From NCBI GenBank assembly GCA_020028195.1, contig JAHWYE010000044.1, positions 1 through 9,381 of the forward strand: a DNA stretch of 9,381 nucleotides, in the 5' to 3' direction. Within the stretch, counting starts at the first letter, position 1. Each line of letters starts with the position of its first letter. This DNA is from Nitrospirota bacterium. Lineage in GTDB: Bacteria > Nitrospirota > Nitrospiria > Nitrospirales > Nitrospiraceae. Below are positions 1 to 6,595 of this stretch, one piece after another. A program made the position numbers and the translations under genes. Below the pieces are notes generated by a model. That model was not told where the DNA came from, searched no databases, and saw only the letters and a program-made list of their open reading frames with translations.

Positions 1-321
1 TTCCTGAAAGACCATCCCCACGCGTCGCTGTTCCGTAGGGACCAGGAGTCCTGCAGCCGATACCAACTGACCTTCGAGGTACACTTCGCCGCCGATTATT
101 GGTTCAAATCCGGCAATGACGCGAAGTGTGGTTGTCTTACCGCAGCCCGATGGACCGAGCAGGCACAGGAGTTCGCCCTTGTGCGCGCAGAGGGAGATCT
201 CCGAGATCGCGGGACGTCCTGCCTCATATGCGCAGGTGGACTTGCGGAGCTCCAGAACGATCGAGCTGGCCTCTTCGTCGGGTCTCTTGCCTTGTTCAAG
301 TGATGTTAGGTCTGGCACCAT
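1..321 (-). CDS. fbpC: Ferric-iron ABC transporter ATPase (FbpC-type), 3' part beyond window
   Basis: Reading the minus strand from ATG at 321 gives 107 residues open to the window edge, so the C-terminal part is missing. Seen: a Walker A motif GPSGCGKTT at residues 56-64 and a Q-loop MVFQE at 103-107, in the usual order and spacing of ABC ATPases. The rest (signature, Walker B, switch histidine, any C-terminal regulatory domain) lies outside. Its start is 21 bases after the stop of the permease, with a GGTGAAGGGA ribosome-site-like stretch about 9 bases upstream. About 20 residues precede the first beta strand (IVLELRKST), a little longer than usual. By context it energises import of ferric iron through the FbpB permease at the inner membrane. 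Family assignment to ABC ATPase is firm; iron as substrate is inferred from the neighbouring binding protein and fur. Confidence 0.9.
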   Translation of the reverse strand, partial: MVPDLTSLEQGKRPDEEASSIVLELRKSTCAYEAGRPAISEISLCAHKGELLCLLGPSGCGKTTTLRVIAGFEPIIGGEVYLEGQLVSAAGLLVPTEQRRVGMVFQE

Positions 322-342
322 CCGAGCGTTCCCTTCACCGAG

Positions 343-1929
343 CTAGGCGGCACGCCAGTCTTTCGATACCAGCAGCATCAGGGCTGGTAGTGTCAGCAGG
401 ACGAGCAACAGCGCCGAGGGGGCCGCGAGTTGATAATATTCCTCACTGGCCTCAAGCCAGACCCGAACCGCCAGCGTATCGAACCCCACGGGGCGGAGCA
501 GGAGTGTGGCCGGCAATTCCTTGAGACTCTGGAGAAACATGAGTACCCACGCCACGATAAAGCCGTTACGCACCAGCGGGAGCGTGACCCTCCGGATGCT
601 GCGGAACAGCCCGAGCCCCAGGCTCCTGGCGACTTCCTCCAGGTTCGGCGTCACTTGTTGGAGCGCTGGTTCCATCGACTGCAGGCCGGCCGGCAGAAAA
701 TGCACGATGTACGCGATGACCAGGATCGTTACGGACCCGTACCAGAAGGGAGCCAGATGAGAGAATAACACCAAGAGGGCCAGCGCTCCCACCGGTCCCG
801 GCAACACATAGCCGGTATAGGCGGCTTGCAAACAGAGAACATTCAGCCGAGACGGCCACCGGCTGGCGAGATAGGCGAGCGGGGTACCCACCAGGACCCC
901 AAAAGTTGCCGCTAAGCCGGAGAGCAGAGCGCTATTCCAGATGAATCCGACAAACCTGGCATCGAGAGCTCCCTGAGCCACCGACGCGACGCTCCACTGA
1001 ATCAACAACAGCGTTGGGATCACGAATGCAGCGCCGAGCACAAGCGTCGAATAGGCGGTGATCAGAATCGTCCCAACCGGACCGCATGGTTTCCGCTCTG
1101 GAATTCGGTATCGTCCAATCGTCTGATAGAAGCGGCTTCGCTGTCTGAACCACCGCTCGGCGACAAGGAAAATCAGAGCAAAAAGGACCAGGAGCAGGCT
1201 CAGGACGCTCGCTGCTGCCTGATCGTACCGTCCGGTGATCTGTTGATAGACCGCGTAAGTCAGGGTCTGGTAGCGAAGCAGGGAGACGGCCCCAAAATCC
1301 GAGACGACATATAGAATCACCAGCGATAGGCTGGCCACAATCGCTGGACGCATCAAGGGCAAGGTGACTCTGAACAACGTGCTCAGGCGGGAGGCGCCGC
1401 AGGCCCGTGCCATCTCCTCGTAGGAGACGTTCAAGTTCAAGAGCGCGGCCCGAGACAAGAGATACACGAAGGGGAAGGTGTCTAACGTCATCACCAACGT
1501 TGTGCCTGCGTAACTCTGGGCGGAAAGTATCCTTCCTTCCGGTCCCACCAAGGCCTGCCACGCCTCTTCAACAGGCCCTCCGGAGCCGAGCAGATGGGTA
1601 TAGACGTACGCGAGCACGTAGGTGGGCATTGCGAGAGGGAGAACCAGTGCCCATTCCCAAACGCGGCGGCCGAGGAACTCGAATCGGACCACGAGCCATG
1701 CGAGTGTGACCCCGAGCACAAAGGAGCCAGCTGCGACGCCGACGGCGAGCCAGGCGGTATTTGAGAGCAACTCCGGGATGCGGGTTGCCCACAGCCGGCT
1801 CCAGACCGCAAAGTCAGCGGACAAAGCGAGGTAGCTGACATACAGCAGGGGCAGAGTGATCAGGCCGGCCACTGTGAAAGCAAAAACTGCGAGCGGGGGA
1901 GGAGGTGTCCGTTGAATCGCCGTGGTCAT
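343..1929 (-). CDS. fbpB: Ferric-iron ABC transporter permease, two fused MetI-type domains
   Basis: A 528-residue hydrophobic protein of about 12 membrane segments made of two similar permease halves. Each half carries the cytoplasmic coupling (EAA) loop that contacts the ATPase: YEEMARACG...TLPLMRP at about 170-196 and LEEVARSLG...TLPLVRN at about 430-455. The string KELPATLLLRP near 470-480 is typical of FbpB/AfuB iron permeases. Length matches the usual 500-560 residues of fused iron permeases. It should form the inner-membrane channel for ferric iron handed over by FbpA. I chose ATG at 1929; an in-frame TTG at 1935 would add two residues. No strong ribosome site is visible and the fbpA stop is only 16 bases upstream, so translational coupling is likely. 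ThiP (thiamine) permeases share this architecture, but the partner binding protein points to iron. Confidence 0.92.
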   Translation of the reverse strand: MTTAIQRTPPPPLAVFAFTVAGLITLPLLYVSYLALSADFAVWSRLWATRIPELLSNTAWLAVGVAAGSFVLGVTLAWLVVRFEFLGRRVWEWALVLPLAMPTYVLAYVYTHLLGSGGPVEEAWQALVGPEGRILSAQSYAGTTLVMTLDTFPFVYLLSRAALLNLNVSYEEMARACGASRLSTLFRVTLPLMRPAIVASLSLVILYVVSDFGAVSLLRYQTLTYAVYQQITGRYDQAAASVLSLLLVLFALIFLVAERWFRQRSRFYQTIGRYRIPERKPCGPVGTILITAYSTLVLGAAFVIPTLLLIQWSVASVAQGALDARFVGFIWNSALLSGLAATFGVLVGTPLAYLASRWPSRLNVLCLQAAYTGYVLPGPVGALALLVLFSHLAPFWYGSVTILVIAYIVHFLPAGLQSMEPALQQVTPNLEEVARSLGLGLFRSIRRVTLPLVRNGFIVAWVLMFLQSLKELPATLLLRPVGFDTLAVRVWLEASEEYYQLAAPSALLLVLLTLPALMLLVSKDWRAA

Positions 1930-1945
1930 GGGCAACGTGGGGGTG

Positions 1946-2998
1946 TTACCGGAGGCCCACCTGTTCGATGAGCGTCATGGTAGGCTCGCGGAGTTCGGCG
2001 AGTCGTGCCAAAGGAACCATGGCAGCGCGAAAACTTTTTCGCTCAGGCAAGAGAGGATCTGCTTTGACCTCGACATGAAGCGGATACTCCTTATTGAGAT
2101 CCGCGAACATTTTCTGACCTGCCTGAGACACTAGAAATTCGACCAGGAGCTTGGCTGCCTCCAGGTGCTTCGTGTGTTTAATCACCCCAACGCCGGCCAC
2201 GTTCATGATCGCTCCCATGCCTCCTTCCTGCTGATCCGGCATCAAGGCCGCGATCGGCGCGCCGGGTTGAGTCGCCAAGTGCCGATAAATGTAGTAGTGG
2301 TTGACCAGCCCCATGGCAACGAGGCCTTTTGCAACCGCCTCGACGATCTGCGCGCTCTTCCCATAGACCTGGGTTCCAGCATTGGCTCTCAGACCCTGGA
2401 GAAACAGCTTCGTTCGCTCGTCGCCATACGAGGCCTTGATGACCGAGACCCCGGCCTGGAGATATTCGCTGCCGGCATTGGGGATGGCGATCTTGTCTTT
2501 CCAGCGGGGATCAGCAAGGTCCAAGATCGACTTGACCTCAGTCGGTGCGACCAGTTTCGTGTTATACACCACAATCCAGAATCTTCCTGACAGCCCCACC
2601 CAACTGTTGTCAGGTGCCCTGAACGGTGCGGGAACGGCTCGATCAATTTCCCTCATGTTCAAGGGGCGTAGGAGCCCCAGCTCTCTGGCTCGCTCCAGAC
2701 TACCTGCATCGTTGGTTATAAACAAATCAGCTGGAGTTCGCTCTCCCTCGGCTTGCAACCGATTGACAAGTTCTGTGGTTCCGGATGAGAGCAGGTCCAT
2801 CTGGATGCCGGTCTTGGCCCGAAAGGAATCGAGGACCGGTTTGATCAGACGCTCGGCCCGTCCGGAATAGATCACCAGACGATCAGCCGCTGTGTTGCTG
2901 GACGCAGGCGCCGGGAGAGTCTGAACGGCGGTCCCAAATCCCAGCATAACCAGGAGGCAGAAGGAGAGGGGAGAATGAAAATGAAATTGATTCATCAT
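1946..2998 (-). CDS. fbpA: Periplasmic ferric-iron-binding protein of ABC importer
   Basis: A 350-residue secreted solute-binding protein. Residues 1 to about 30 form a signal peptide (hydrophobic core LSFCLLVMLGFGTAV, probable cleavage near LPA-PASS). The mature part starts LVIYSGRAERLIKPVLDSF, the standard opening of the FbpA/FutA/IdiA family. The tyrosine cluster NHYYIYR at 233-239 (Y235, Y236) matches the paired iron-binding tyrosines of this family, and Y44 in VIYSGR matches another commonly used ligand. It captures ferric iron in the periplasm and passes it to the FbpB/FbpC transporter encoded just downstream. The start has two adjacent ATG codons (2998, 2995) with only a weak ribosome site (TTGAG). 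The signal n-region has histidines but no Lys/Arg, which is unusual. Fur lies 32 bases upstream, so iron-dependent repression is likely. Confidence 0.92.
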   Translation of the reverse strand: MMNQFHFHSPLSFCLLVMLGFGTAVQTLPAPASSNTAADRLVIYSGRAERLIKPVLDSFRAKTGIQMDLLSSGTTELVNRLQAEGERTPADLFITNDAGSLERARELGLLRPLNMREIDRAVPAPFRAPDNSWVGLSGRFWIVVYNTKLVAPTEVKSILDLADPRWKDKIAIPNAGSEYLQAGVSVIKASYGDERTKLFLQGLRANAGTQVYGKSAQIVEAVAKGLVAMGLVNHYYIYRHLATQPGAPIAALMPDQQEGGMGAIMNVAGVGVIKHTKHLEAAKLLVEFLVSQAGQKMFADLNKEYPLHVEVKADPLLPERKSFRAAMVPLARLAELREPTMTLIEQVGLR

Positions 2999-3030
2999 CT
3001 CAATACAGATACCAAAAAAAACCGGTCAGG

Positions 3031-3462
3031 TCAATGCCGACAGCTTGAACAGAGGCCGTAGAGTTCGAGCTTGTGGGTCTGAATGGTAAAGCCGTTTCGT
3101 GCGGCCACTTCTTCCTGGAGCCGTTCGATGTCGCAGTTCTCGAATTCCACGATCTTTCCGCAGCTCGTGCAGATCAGGTGGTCATGGTGGCCTTTGTGCG
3201 ATACGTTGTCGTACTGGGTCTGTGCGCCGAAGTGACGCGCCTGGGCTAATCCCGCCTCGCAGAACAGATTCAGCGTCCGGTAAATGGTGGCCAAGCCGAT
3301 GTGGGGGTCTTTCTTAGCCAGCAAACGGTACATCTGCTCAGCCGTGATATGTTCCATCTTGAGAAAGACAGTCAGGATTTGCTCGCGCTGGCGGGTCAGC
3401 TTGAGCTGGTGCTTCGAGAGGTGCTCCTGCAGCACGTTTATTTCTGTGAGATGTTTTGCCAT
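3031..3462 (-). CDS. fur: Ferric uptake regulator (Fur)
   Basis: A 143-residue metal-dependent repressor of the Fur family. An N-terminal winged helix (about 1-80) has the recognition helix GLATIYRTLNLFCEAGL. The C-terminal dimer domain has HHDHLICTSCGKIVEFEN (92-109) and ends CSSC. Visible metal ligands: C98, C101, C138 and C141 (structural zinc), and H92-H95, E106 and H130 (regulatory site region). The spacing follows E. coli Fur rather than Zur or PerR, and the iron importer downstream supports iron sensing. I chose ATG 3462: it starts like other Fur proteins, and the promoter at 3493-3521 lies inside the longer frame that would begin at 3537. There is no clear ribosome site in the roughly 24-base leader. 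An extra C110 next to the zinc cysteines is unusual. PerR or another Fur-family role cannot be fully excluded. Confidence 0.93.
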   Translation of the reverse strand: MAKHLTEINVLQEHLSKHQLKLTRQREQILTVFLKMEHITAEQMYRLLAKKDPHIGLATIYRTLNLFCEAGLAQARHFGAQTQYDNVSHKGHHDHLICTSCGKIVEFENCDIERLQEEVAARNGFTIQTHKLELYGLCSSCRH

Positions 3463-3492
3463 CGAGGCTGACCGAGCAGGTAAAGTGAACGT

Positions 3493-3521
3493 ATTAAAGA
3501 CAAAACGGAGGGCCGGGTCAA
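3493..3521 (-). promoter_or_regulatory. Sigma70-type promoter of the fur-fbpABC operon
   Basis: On the minus strand TTGACC (3516-3521) is followed after 17 bases by TTTAAT (3493-3498). A transcript start near 3486 leaves a leader of about 24 bases before the fur ATG at 3462. Both hexamers are close to consensus and the spacing is ideal. This promoter lies inside the longer alternative Fur frame and so argues for the shorter start. Confidence 0.6.
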
Positions 3522-3523
3522 GG

Positions 3524-3540
3524 GGGCCATGGCCCATGGC
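3524..3540. repeat. Overlapping perfect palindromes in the divergent spacer
   Basis: GGGCCATGGCCC (3524-3535) is a perfect 12-base palindrome. It overlaps GCCATGG-C-CCATGGC (3526-3540), a perfect 7-1-7 inverted repeat. They sit directly upstream of the fur -35 hexamer and about 50 bases upstream of the -35 of the divergent dehydrogenase gene. A binding site is possible but nothing identifies a protein, and short GC palindromes also arise by chance. Confidence 0.4.
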
Positions 3541-3590
3541 TGGGTTGGCCTACCGGAGAGCATCCACTTCGAGTAAGCACTCCGCGTTGG

Positions 3591-3620
3591 TTGACTGGTT
3601 CCGTACCCGAAGACTATAGT
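3591..3620 (+). promoter_or_regulatory. Sigma70-type promoter for the aldehyde dehydrogenase gene
   Basis: TTGACT (3591-3596), an 18-base spacer and TATAGT (3615-3620). A start near 3627 would give a leader of about 60 bases before the ATG at 3688. A strong GGGAGGTG ribosome site (3676-3683) precedes that ATG. The match is good, but no operator is recognisable. Confidence 0.5.
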
Positions 3621-3687
3621 CATAACAAACTCAAGGGGTTCTATATCGCCGCATCGTGACAATGGAGTCCCTGCCGGGAGGTGTGCC

Positions 3688-5190
3688 ATGGCAACGTCAC
3701 GAATTCACAACTTTATTAACGGGACTTGGAAGGCAGCACCATCTGATGACTGGTTTGAAAGTCGCAACCCCGCGCACCCTGGGGAGGTGATCGGCGTCTT
3801 CCCCCAGTCCGGGGCCGCCGATATTGAAGAGGCCGTCGTCTCCGCCAACCGGGCTCATGAAGGCTGGCGCGCCATGGGGTTGGTGAAGAGGGCCGAATAT
3901 CTCCTGCGGGTCGCTCGGTTGATGGAAGAGGATACGGAGCCGTTGGCGCGCCTTCTTGCCCAGGAAGCGGGGAAGCAGATCAATGAGGCGCGAGCGGACG
4001 TGGTGGAAGCGATTCACACTGCCCAGTACGCATTTTCTTTCGGCCACCTCGGGCAGTATGGACGGGTGTTGGGAGATGAGGTCTCGACCAAACGCTGCTA
4101 TGAGATCTTGGAACCACGCGGCGTCGTCGTGGCCATTACTCCTTGGAATTTTCCGGTGGCTCTCCCGTTCTGGTTGACCGGGCTGTCGCTCGTCCTGGGG
4201 AATTGCGTCATCCTGAAACCCAGCGAGTACACGCCGATGTGCGGAGCTAGAATCGCCGGGTATTTCGAAAAAGCCGGGACGCCTCCGGGAGTCTTTCAGG
4301 TTGTCCAGGGCTTCGGTGACACTGCCGGCGCGCCGCTGGTTTCCCATCCGCAGACTCATGTGGTCCTCTTTACCGGCAGCTACGAGGTAGGCCTTCGGAT
4401 CAAGCAAGAAGTGGCCAAGCATGCCCACAAGGTCTGCACCATCGAGACCGGCGGGAAGAACGCTGTACTCGTCATGGAGGATGCGAACCTGGATATGGCG
4501 GTCACGGCCAGCGTCCTGTCCGCATTCAAAACCTCAGGCCAGCGTTGCGTCACGGCCGGCCGCCTGCTTGTGGACAGCCGGGCGGTGGACCGGTTCAGGG
4601 ACCGGTTTGTCGCTGTTGCTCGCCGGGTCACGGTCGGCGAGCCGATGGATGAAGGCATCTTCTATGGCACCATGATCAATCAGCAGGGAGTGGAGAAGGG
4701 CCGTCGCTTTAACGAGATGGCCAAGAAGGAGGGTTTTGAGATCCTCTTGGATCGAAACATCGAGCCGCCCCCGACACCAGATGGGTACTGGCTCAAGCCG
4801 TTCGTCTATACCGGTGCCTGGCGGAGCGACAGCGTCTGCCTCACCGAAGAAGCCTTCAGCCCTCACGTGGCCGTCGTGCCGGTGCGAGGGGTTGAGGAGG
4901 CAGTCGCAGTCTATAACGACACGAAGTATGGGCTGTCCGGGTCCATCATCACCGAGGACTACCGGAAGGCCAAATATGCCGAGGAGCACATGAAGTGCGG
5001 GATCTTCTACTGGAACCTGCCCTGCATTGGAGCCGGCGTGCGGTTGCCGTTCGGGGGGGTCAAGCAGTCGGGCAACCTGATCCCGTCAGCCGCGGGACTG
5101 ATTCCGGTGCTCACACATCCCAAAGCCGTCACCTACAATCTGGACACCCAAATAGTCATGGCTCAAGGGCTCAGCACAGAAATCAAATGA
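3688..5190 (+). CDS. NAD(P)-dependent aldehyde (semialdehyde) dehydrogenase
   Basis: A 500-residue member of the aldehyde dehydrogenase superfamily, full length for the family. It oxidises an aldehyde to the acid with NAD(P). Visible catalytic and cofactor residues: N154 in PWNFP, K177 in ILKPSE, the FTGS loop at 228-231, general base E253 in ETGGKNA, nucleophile C287 in SGQRC, and E388 in TEEAF. The C-terminal GGVKQSGNLIPSA (456-468) loosely resembles the GNHRPSA stretch of succinylglutamate-semialdehyde dehydrogenase (AstD). The general look is of enzymes acting on amino-acid-derived semialdehydes, but no arginine or proline degradation genes are nearby, so the substrate is unassigned. The ATG has an excellent ribosome site (GGGAGG, about 6 bases away) and its own promoter. 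It is divergent from fur and is followed by an 86-base spacer of repeats. Confidence 0.9.
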   Translation: MATSRIHNFINGTWKAAPSDDWFESRNPAHPGEVIGVFPQSGAADIEEAVVSANRAHEGWRAMGLVKRAEYLLRVARLMEEDTEPLARLLAQEAGKQINEARADVVEAIHTAQYAFSFGHLGQYGRVLGDEVSTKRCYEILEPRGVVVAITPWNFPVALPFWLTGLSLVLGNCVILKPSEYTPMCGARIAGYFEKAGTPPGVFQVVQGFGDTAGAPLVSHPQTHVVLFTGSYEVGLRIKQEVAKHAHKVCTIETGGKNAVLVMEDANLDMAVTASVLSAFKTSGQRCVTAGRLLVDSRAVDRFRDRFVAVARRVTVGEPMDEGIFYGTMINQQGVEKGRRFNEMAKKEGFEILLDRNIEPPPTPDGYWLKPFVYTGAWRSDSVCLTEEAFSPHVAVVPVRGVEEAVAVYNDTKYGLSGSIITEDYRKAKYAEEHMKCGIFYWNLPCIGAGVRLPFGGVKQSGNLIPSAAGLIPVLTHPKAVTYNLDTQIVMAQGLSTEIK

Positions 5191-5191
5191 C

Positions 5192-5263
5192 CGTGAAGCG
5201 TGAATCGTGAAGTGTCGCTCGCAAATCCTTCGCAAACGAGATACGCTTCACGAGATACGATTC
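5192..5263. repeat. Heptamer tandem repeats with crossed inverted repeats
   Basis: Right after the dehydrogenase stop, three near-identical heptamers occur in tandem (GTGAAGC, GTGAATC, GTGAAGT; 5193-5213). CGTGAAGCGT (5192-5201) has its exact reverse complement ACGCTTCACG at 5243-5252. GAATCGT (5202-5208) has its reverse complement ACGATTC at 5257-5263. The order is A-B-A'-B', so the two pairings cannot nest as a single hairpin. No T run follows, so an ordinary terminator is not supported. It resembles dispersed intergenic repeats, but copy number cannot be seen here. Confidence 0.6.
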
Positions 5264-5276
5264 GCGTTATGACGCG

Positions 5277-5837
5277 ATGCGCAAACCTCATGAGATGACG
5301 ATCGACCGCGCGCTCTTGGTCTATTTGCTCCGATTGGCCGAGCCCTATGGGATCAACGGGGACGTGAAGCTCCAGCAGTTGGCCTTTCTCTGCGAATTGC
5401 AGATGTTCGGCAAGCGTCTGAAGGGCTTCCACTTCGAGTTCTTTCGGTATGCCTACGGAGCCTTCAGCAAGGATCTTGACAATGACTTGCTGTCGCTGCG
5501 GCGCAAAGAGCGCATCGAGAATTTCAGCCTGTCGGAAAAAGCAGACGAGGCCATCAAGCTCTTGCAGGAATCTGTGGAGCAGGTCGATGCCAATTCGCAG
5601 GCGATCGAGATCCTCCAGGCGGTGGTGGGGAGGTATGGACCTCAGGACAGCAGCGAGATGATGAAATCGGTGGAGGCCGTGGAGCTGAGTACGCCCGATC
5701 AGCCCTTCCTCAAGCTACCCATCAGGGACATCTCATTTCACTCAACGCTCTTAGTGCCAAGCCGGATCGAGGTCGAGAGCGAGTTCACGCTTTCTCCCAC
5801 GGTGCTGGCGCGGCTCAACCAGGCGCTGGGCTATTAG
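5277..5837 (+). CDS. Panacea/DUF4065-like hypothetical protein
   Basis: A 186-residue soluble protein, not identified with certainty. The first 80 residues carry the pattern KLQQLAFL (31-38) followed by FHFEFFRYAYGAFSKDL (51-67). This fits the K-L-Q-x-L helix and the F-x-x-F/Y-x-Y-G-x-x-S-x-x-L segment of the Panacea (DUF4065, SocA-like) and YwgA-type families, known as antitoxin or protease-adaptor-type domains. Residues 85-120 look helical and acidic. The end (STLLVPSRIEVESEFTLSP...) is less typical. No membrane segment or signal is seen. I used ATG 5277; M7 at 5295 is an alternative, and neither has a clear ribosome site. A partner toxin would be expected next door if this were a toxin-antitoxin pair, but the flanking genes are metabolic enzymes. 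It could also be an unrelated family with a similar motif. Confidence 0.75.
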   Translation: MRKPHEMTIDRALLVYLLRLAEPYGINGDVKLQQLAFLCELQMFGKRLKGFHFEFFRYAYGAFSKDLDNDLLSLRRKERIENFSLSEKADEAIKLLQESVEQVDANSQAIEILQAVVGRYGPQDSSEMMKSVEAVELSTPDQPFLKLPIRDISFHSTLLVPSRIEVESEFTLSPTVLARLNQALGY

Positions 5838-5882
5838 TTCTTCCTCAAAGAGTCAAGCAGAGTCGGACAGCCCGTACAGCCT

Positions 5883-5890
5883 GGAGGAGG
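5883..5890 (+). promoter_or_regulatory. Strong ribosome binding site of the methyltransferase gene
   Basis: GGAGGAGG ends 7 bases before the ATG at 5898. This fixes the start and predicts efficient translation. No promoter was recognised in the 60-base spacer, so the gene may be read from upstream. Confidence 0.7.
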
Positions 5891-5897
5891 CAGACGC

Positions 5898-6560
5898 ATG
5901 AAAGAGTTAGTCTTGCCTGAGATTGAAGCCTATGCCGAGGAACACTCGGCTGCCGAGTCGGAAGTCTGCCGAGCGCTCAGGGAGGAAACCTATCGCACGA
6001 TGGAACACCCGCAGATGGTGGTGGGTCCGCTGGAGGGCGCGTTTCTGAAAATGATGGCCCAACTCGTGAATGCCAGGCGGGTGCTCGAAATCGGGATGTT
6101 CACCGGCTACAGTGCGCTCTGTTTCGCGGAAGTCCTGCCGGAGGATGGCCGCGTGCTGACCTGTGAGGTTGATCTCGACTCGGCGGCAATGGCCAGGAAA
6201 TATTTTGCGAAGAGCCCGCATGGCAAGAAGATCGAGATCAGGATGGGGCCGGCGCTGGACACGCTGGGCGACCTAACCGGGCCCTTTGACCTGATTTTCA
6301 TTGATGCGGACAAGGTGAACTATGACAACTATTACCGGAAGGCAATCGAGTTGGTCACGGCTAGCGGCGTTATTTTGATCGACAACGTGCTTTGGTCCGG
6401 AGACGTATTGCTCCAGCCCGCGCCGGACCGCTCCACCGCAGTTATCCAGAAACTGAACCGTTTTGTAGCGTCAGATCCACGGGTGACAGCGGTTCTGGTG
6501 ACGATTCGAGACGGGGTGCTGGTGGTGCGGCCAAAGGGCCACCGGAACGAAACATCTTGA
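5898..6560 (+). CDS. SAM-dependent class I O-methyltransferase (Methyltransf_3 type)
   Basis: A 220-residue cytosolic enzyme of the caffeoyl-CoA/catechol O-methyltransferase-like family, full length. It should move a methyl group from S-adenosylmethionine to a hydroxyl, usually on a catechol-like small molecule, using a divalent metal. Seen: GPLEGAFL at 43-50; SAM motif I VLEIGMFTGYSAL at 62-74; acidic E90 after strand 2; FDLIFIDADK at 130-139 with metal ligand D136; and LIDNVLW with ligands D162 and N163. All key residues are present. The start is set by a GGAGGAGG site. The EamA transporter begins 35 bases after the stop, so the two are likely co-transcribed. Substrate cannot be told from sequence. 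Confidence 0.92.
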   Translation: MKELVLPEIEAYAEEHSAAESEVCRALREETYRTMEHPQMVVGPLEGAFLKMMAQLVNARRVLEIGMFTGYSALCFAEVLPEDGRVLTCEVDLDSAAMARKYFAKSPHGKKIEIRMGPALDTLGDLTGPFDLIFIDADKVNYDNYYRKAIELVTASGVILIDNVLWSGDVLLQPAPDRSTAVIQKLNRFVASDPRVTAVLVTIRDGVLVVRPKGHRNETS

Positions 6561-6595
6561 CGGAGGTCTGGCCGGCTGCTATACGCCGGGGCTGC

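Noticed and set aside
932..1561. A 209-residue open frame on the minus strand
   Set aside because: It lies within fbpB in another frame; the fbpB frame has permease motifs throughout.
2972..3000. AT-rich ATGAAAATGAAATTGATTCAT stretch as a Fur box (AATGAAAATGAAATTGATTC part)
   Set aside because: It only loosely resembles hexamer repeats of a Fur box, its dyad symmetry is poor, and it encodes the start of FbpA.
3463..3537. A 25-residue N-terminal extension of Fur starting at 3537
   Set aside because: It covers the fur promoter, is unlike Fur N-termini, and lacks a ribosome site.
3697..4428. A 243-residue open frame on the minus strand
   Set aside because: It lies opposite the dehydrogenase gene, has no recognisable domain or start signals, and reflects codon bias of the real gene.
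5192..5263. CRISPR repeats or a rho-independent terminator
   Set aside because: The units are only 7 bases with no spacers, and no T tract follows the inverted arms.
5277..5837. A complete toxin-antitoxin module
   Set aside because: No toxin-sized or toxin-like gene flanks the Panacea-like frame; both neighbours are metabolic genes.
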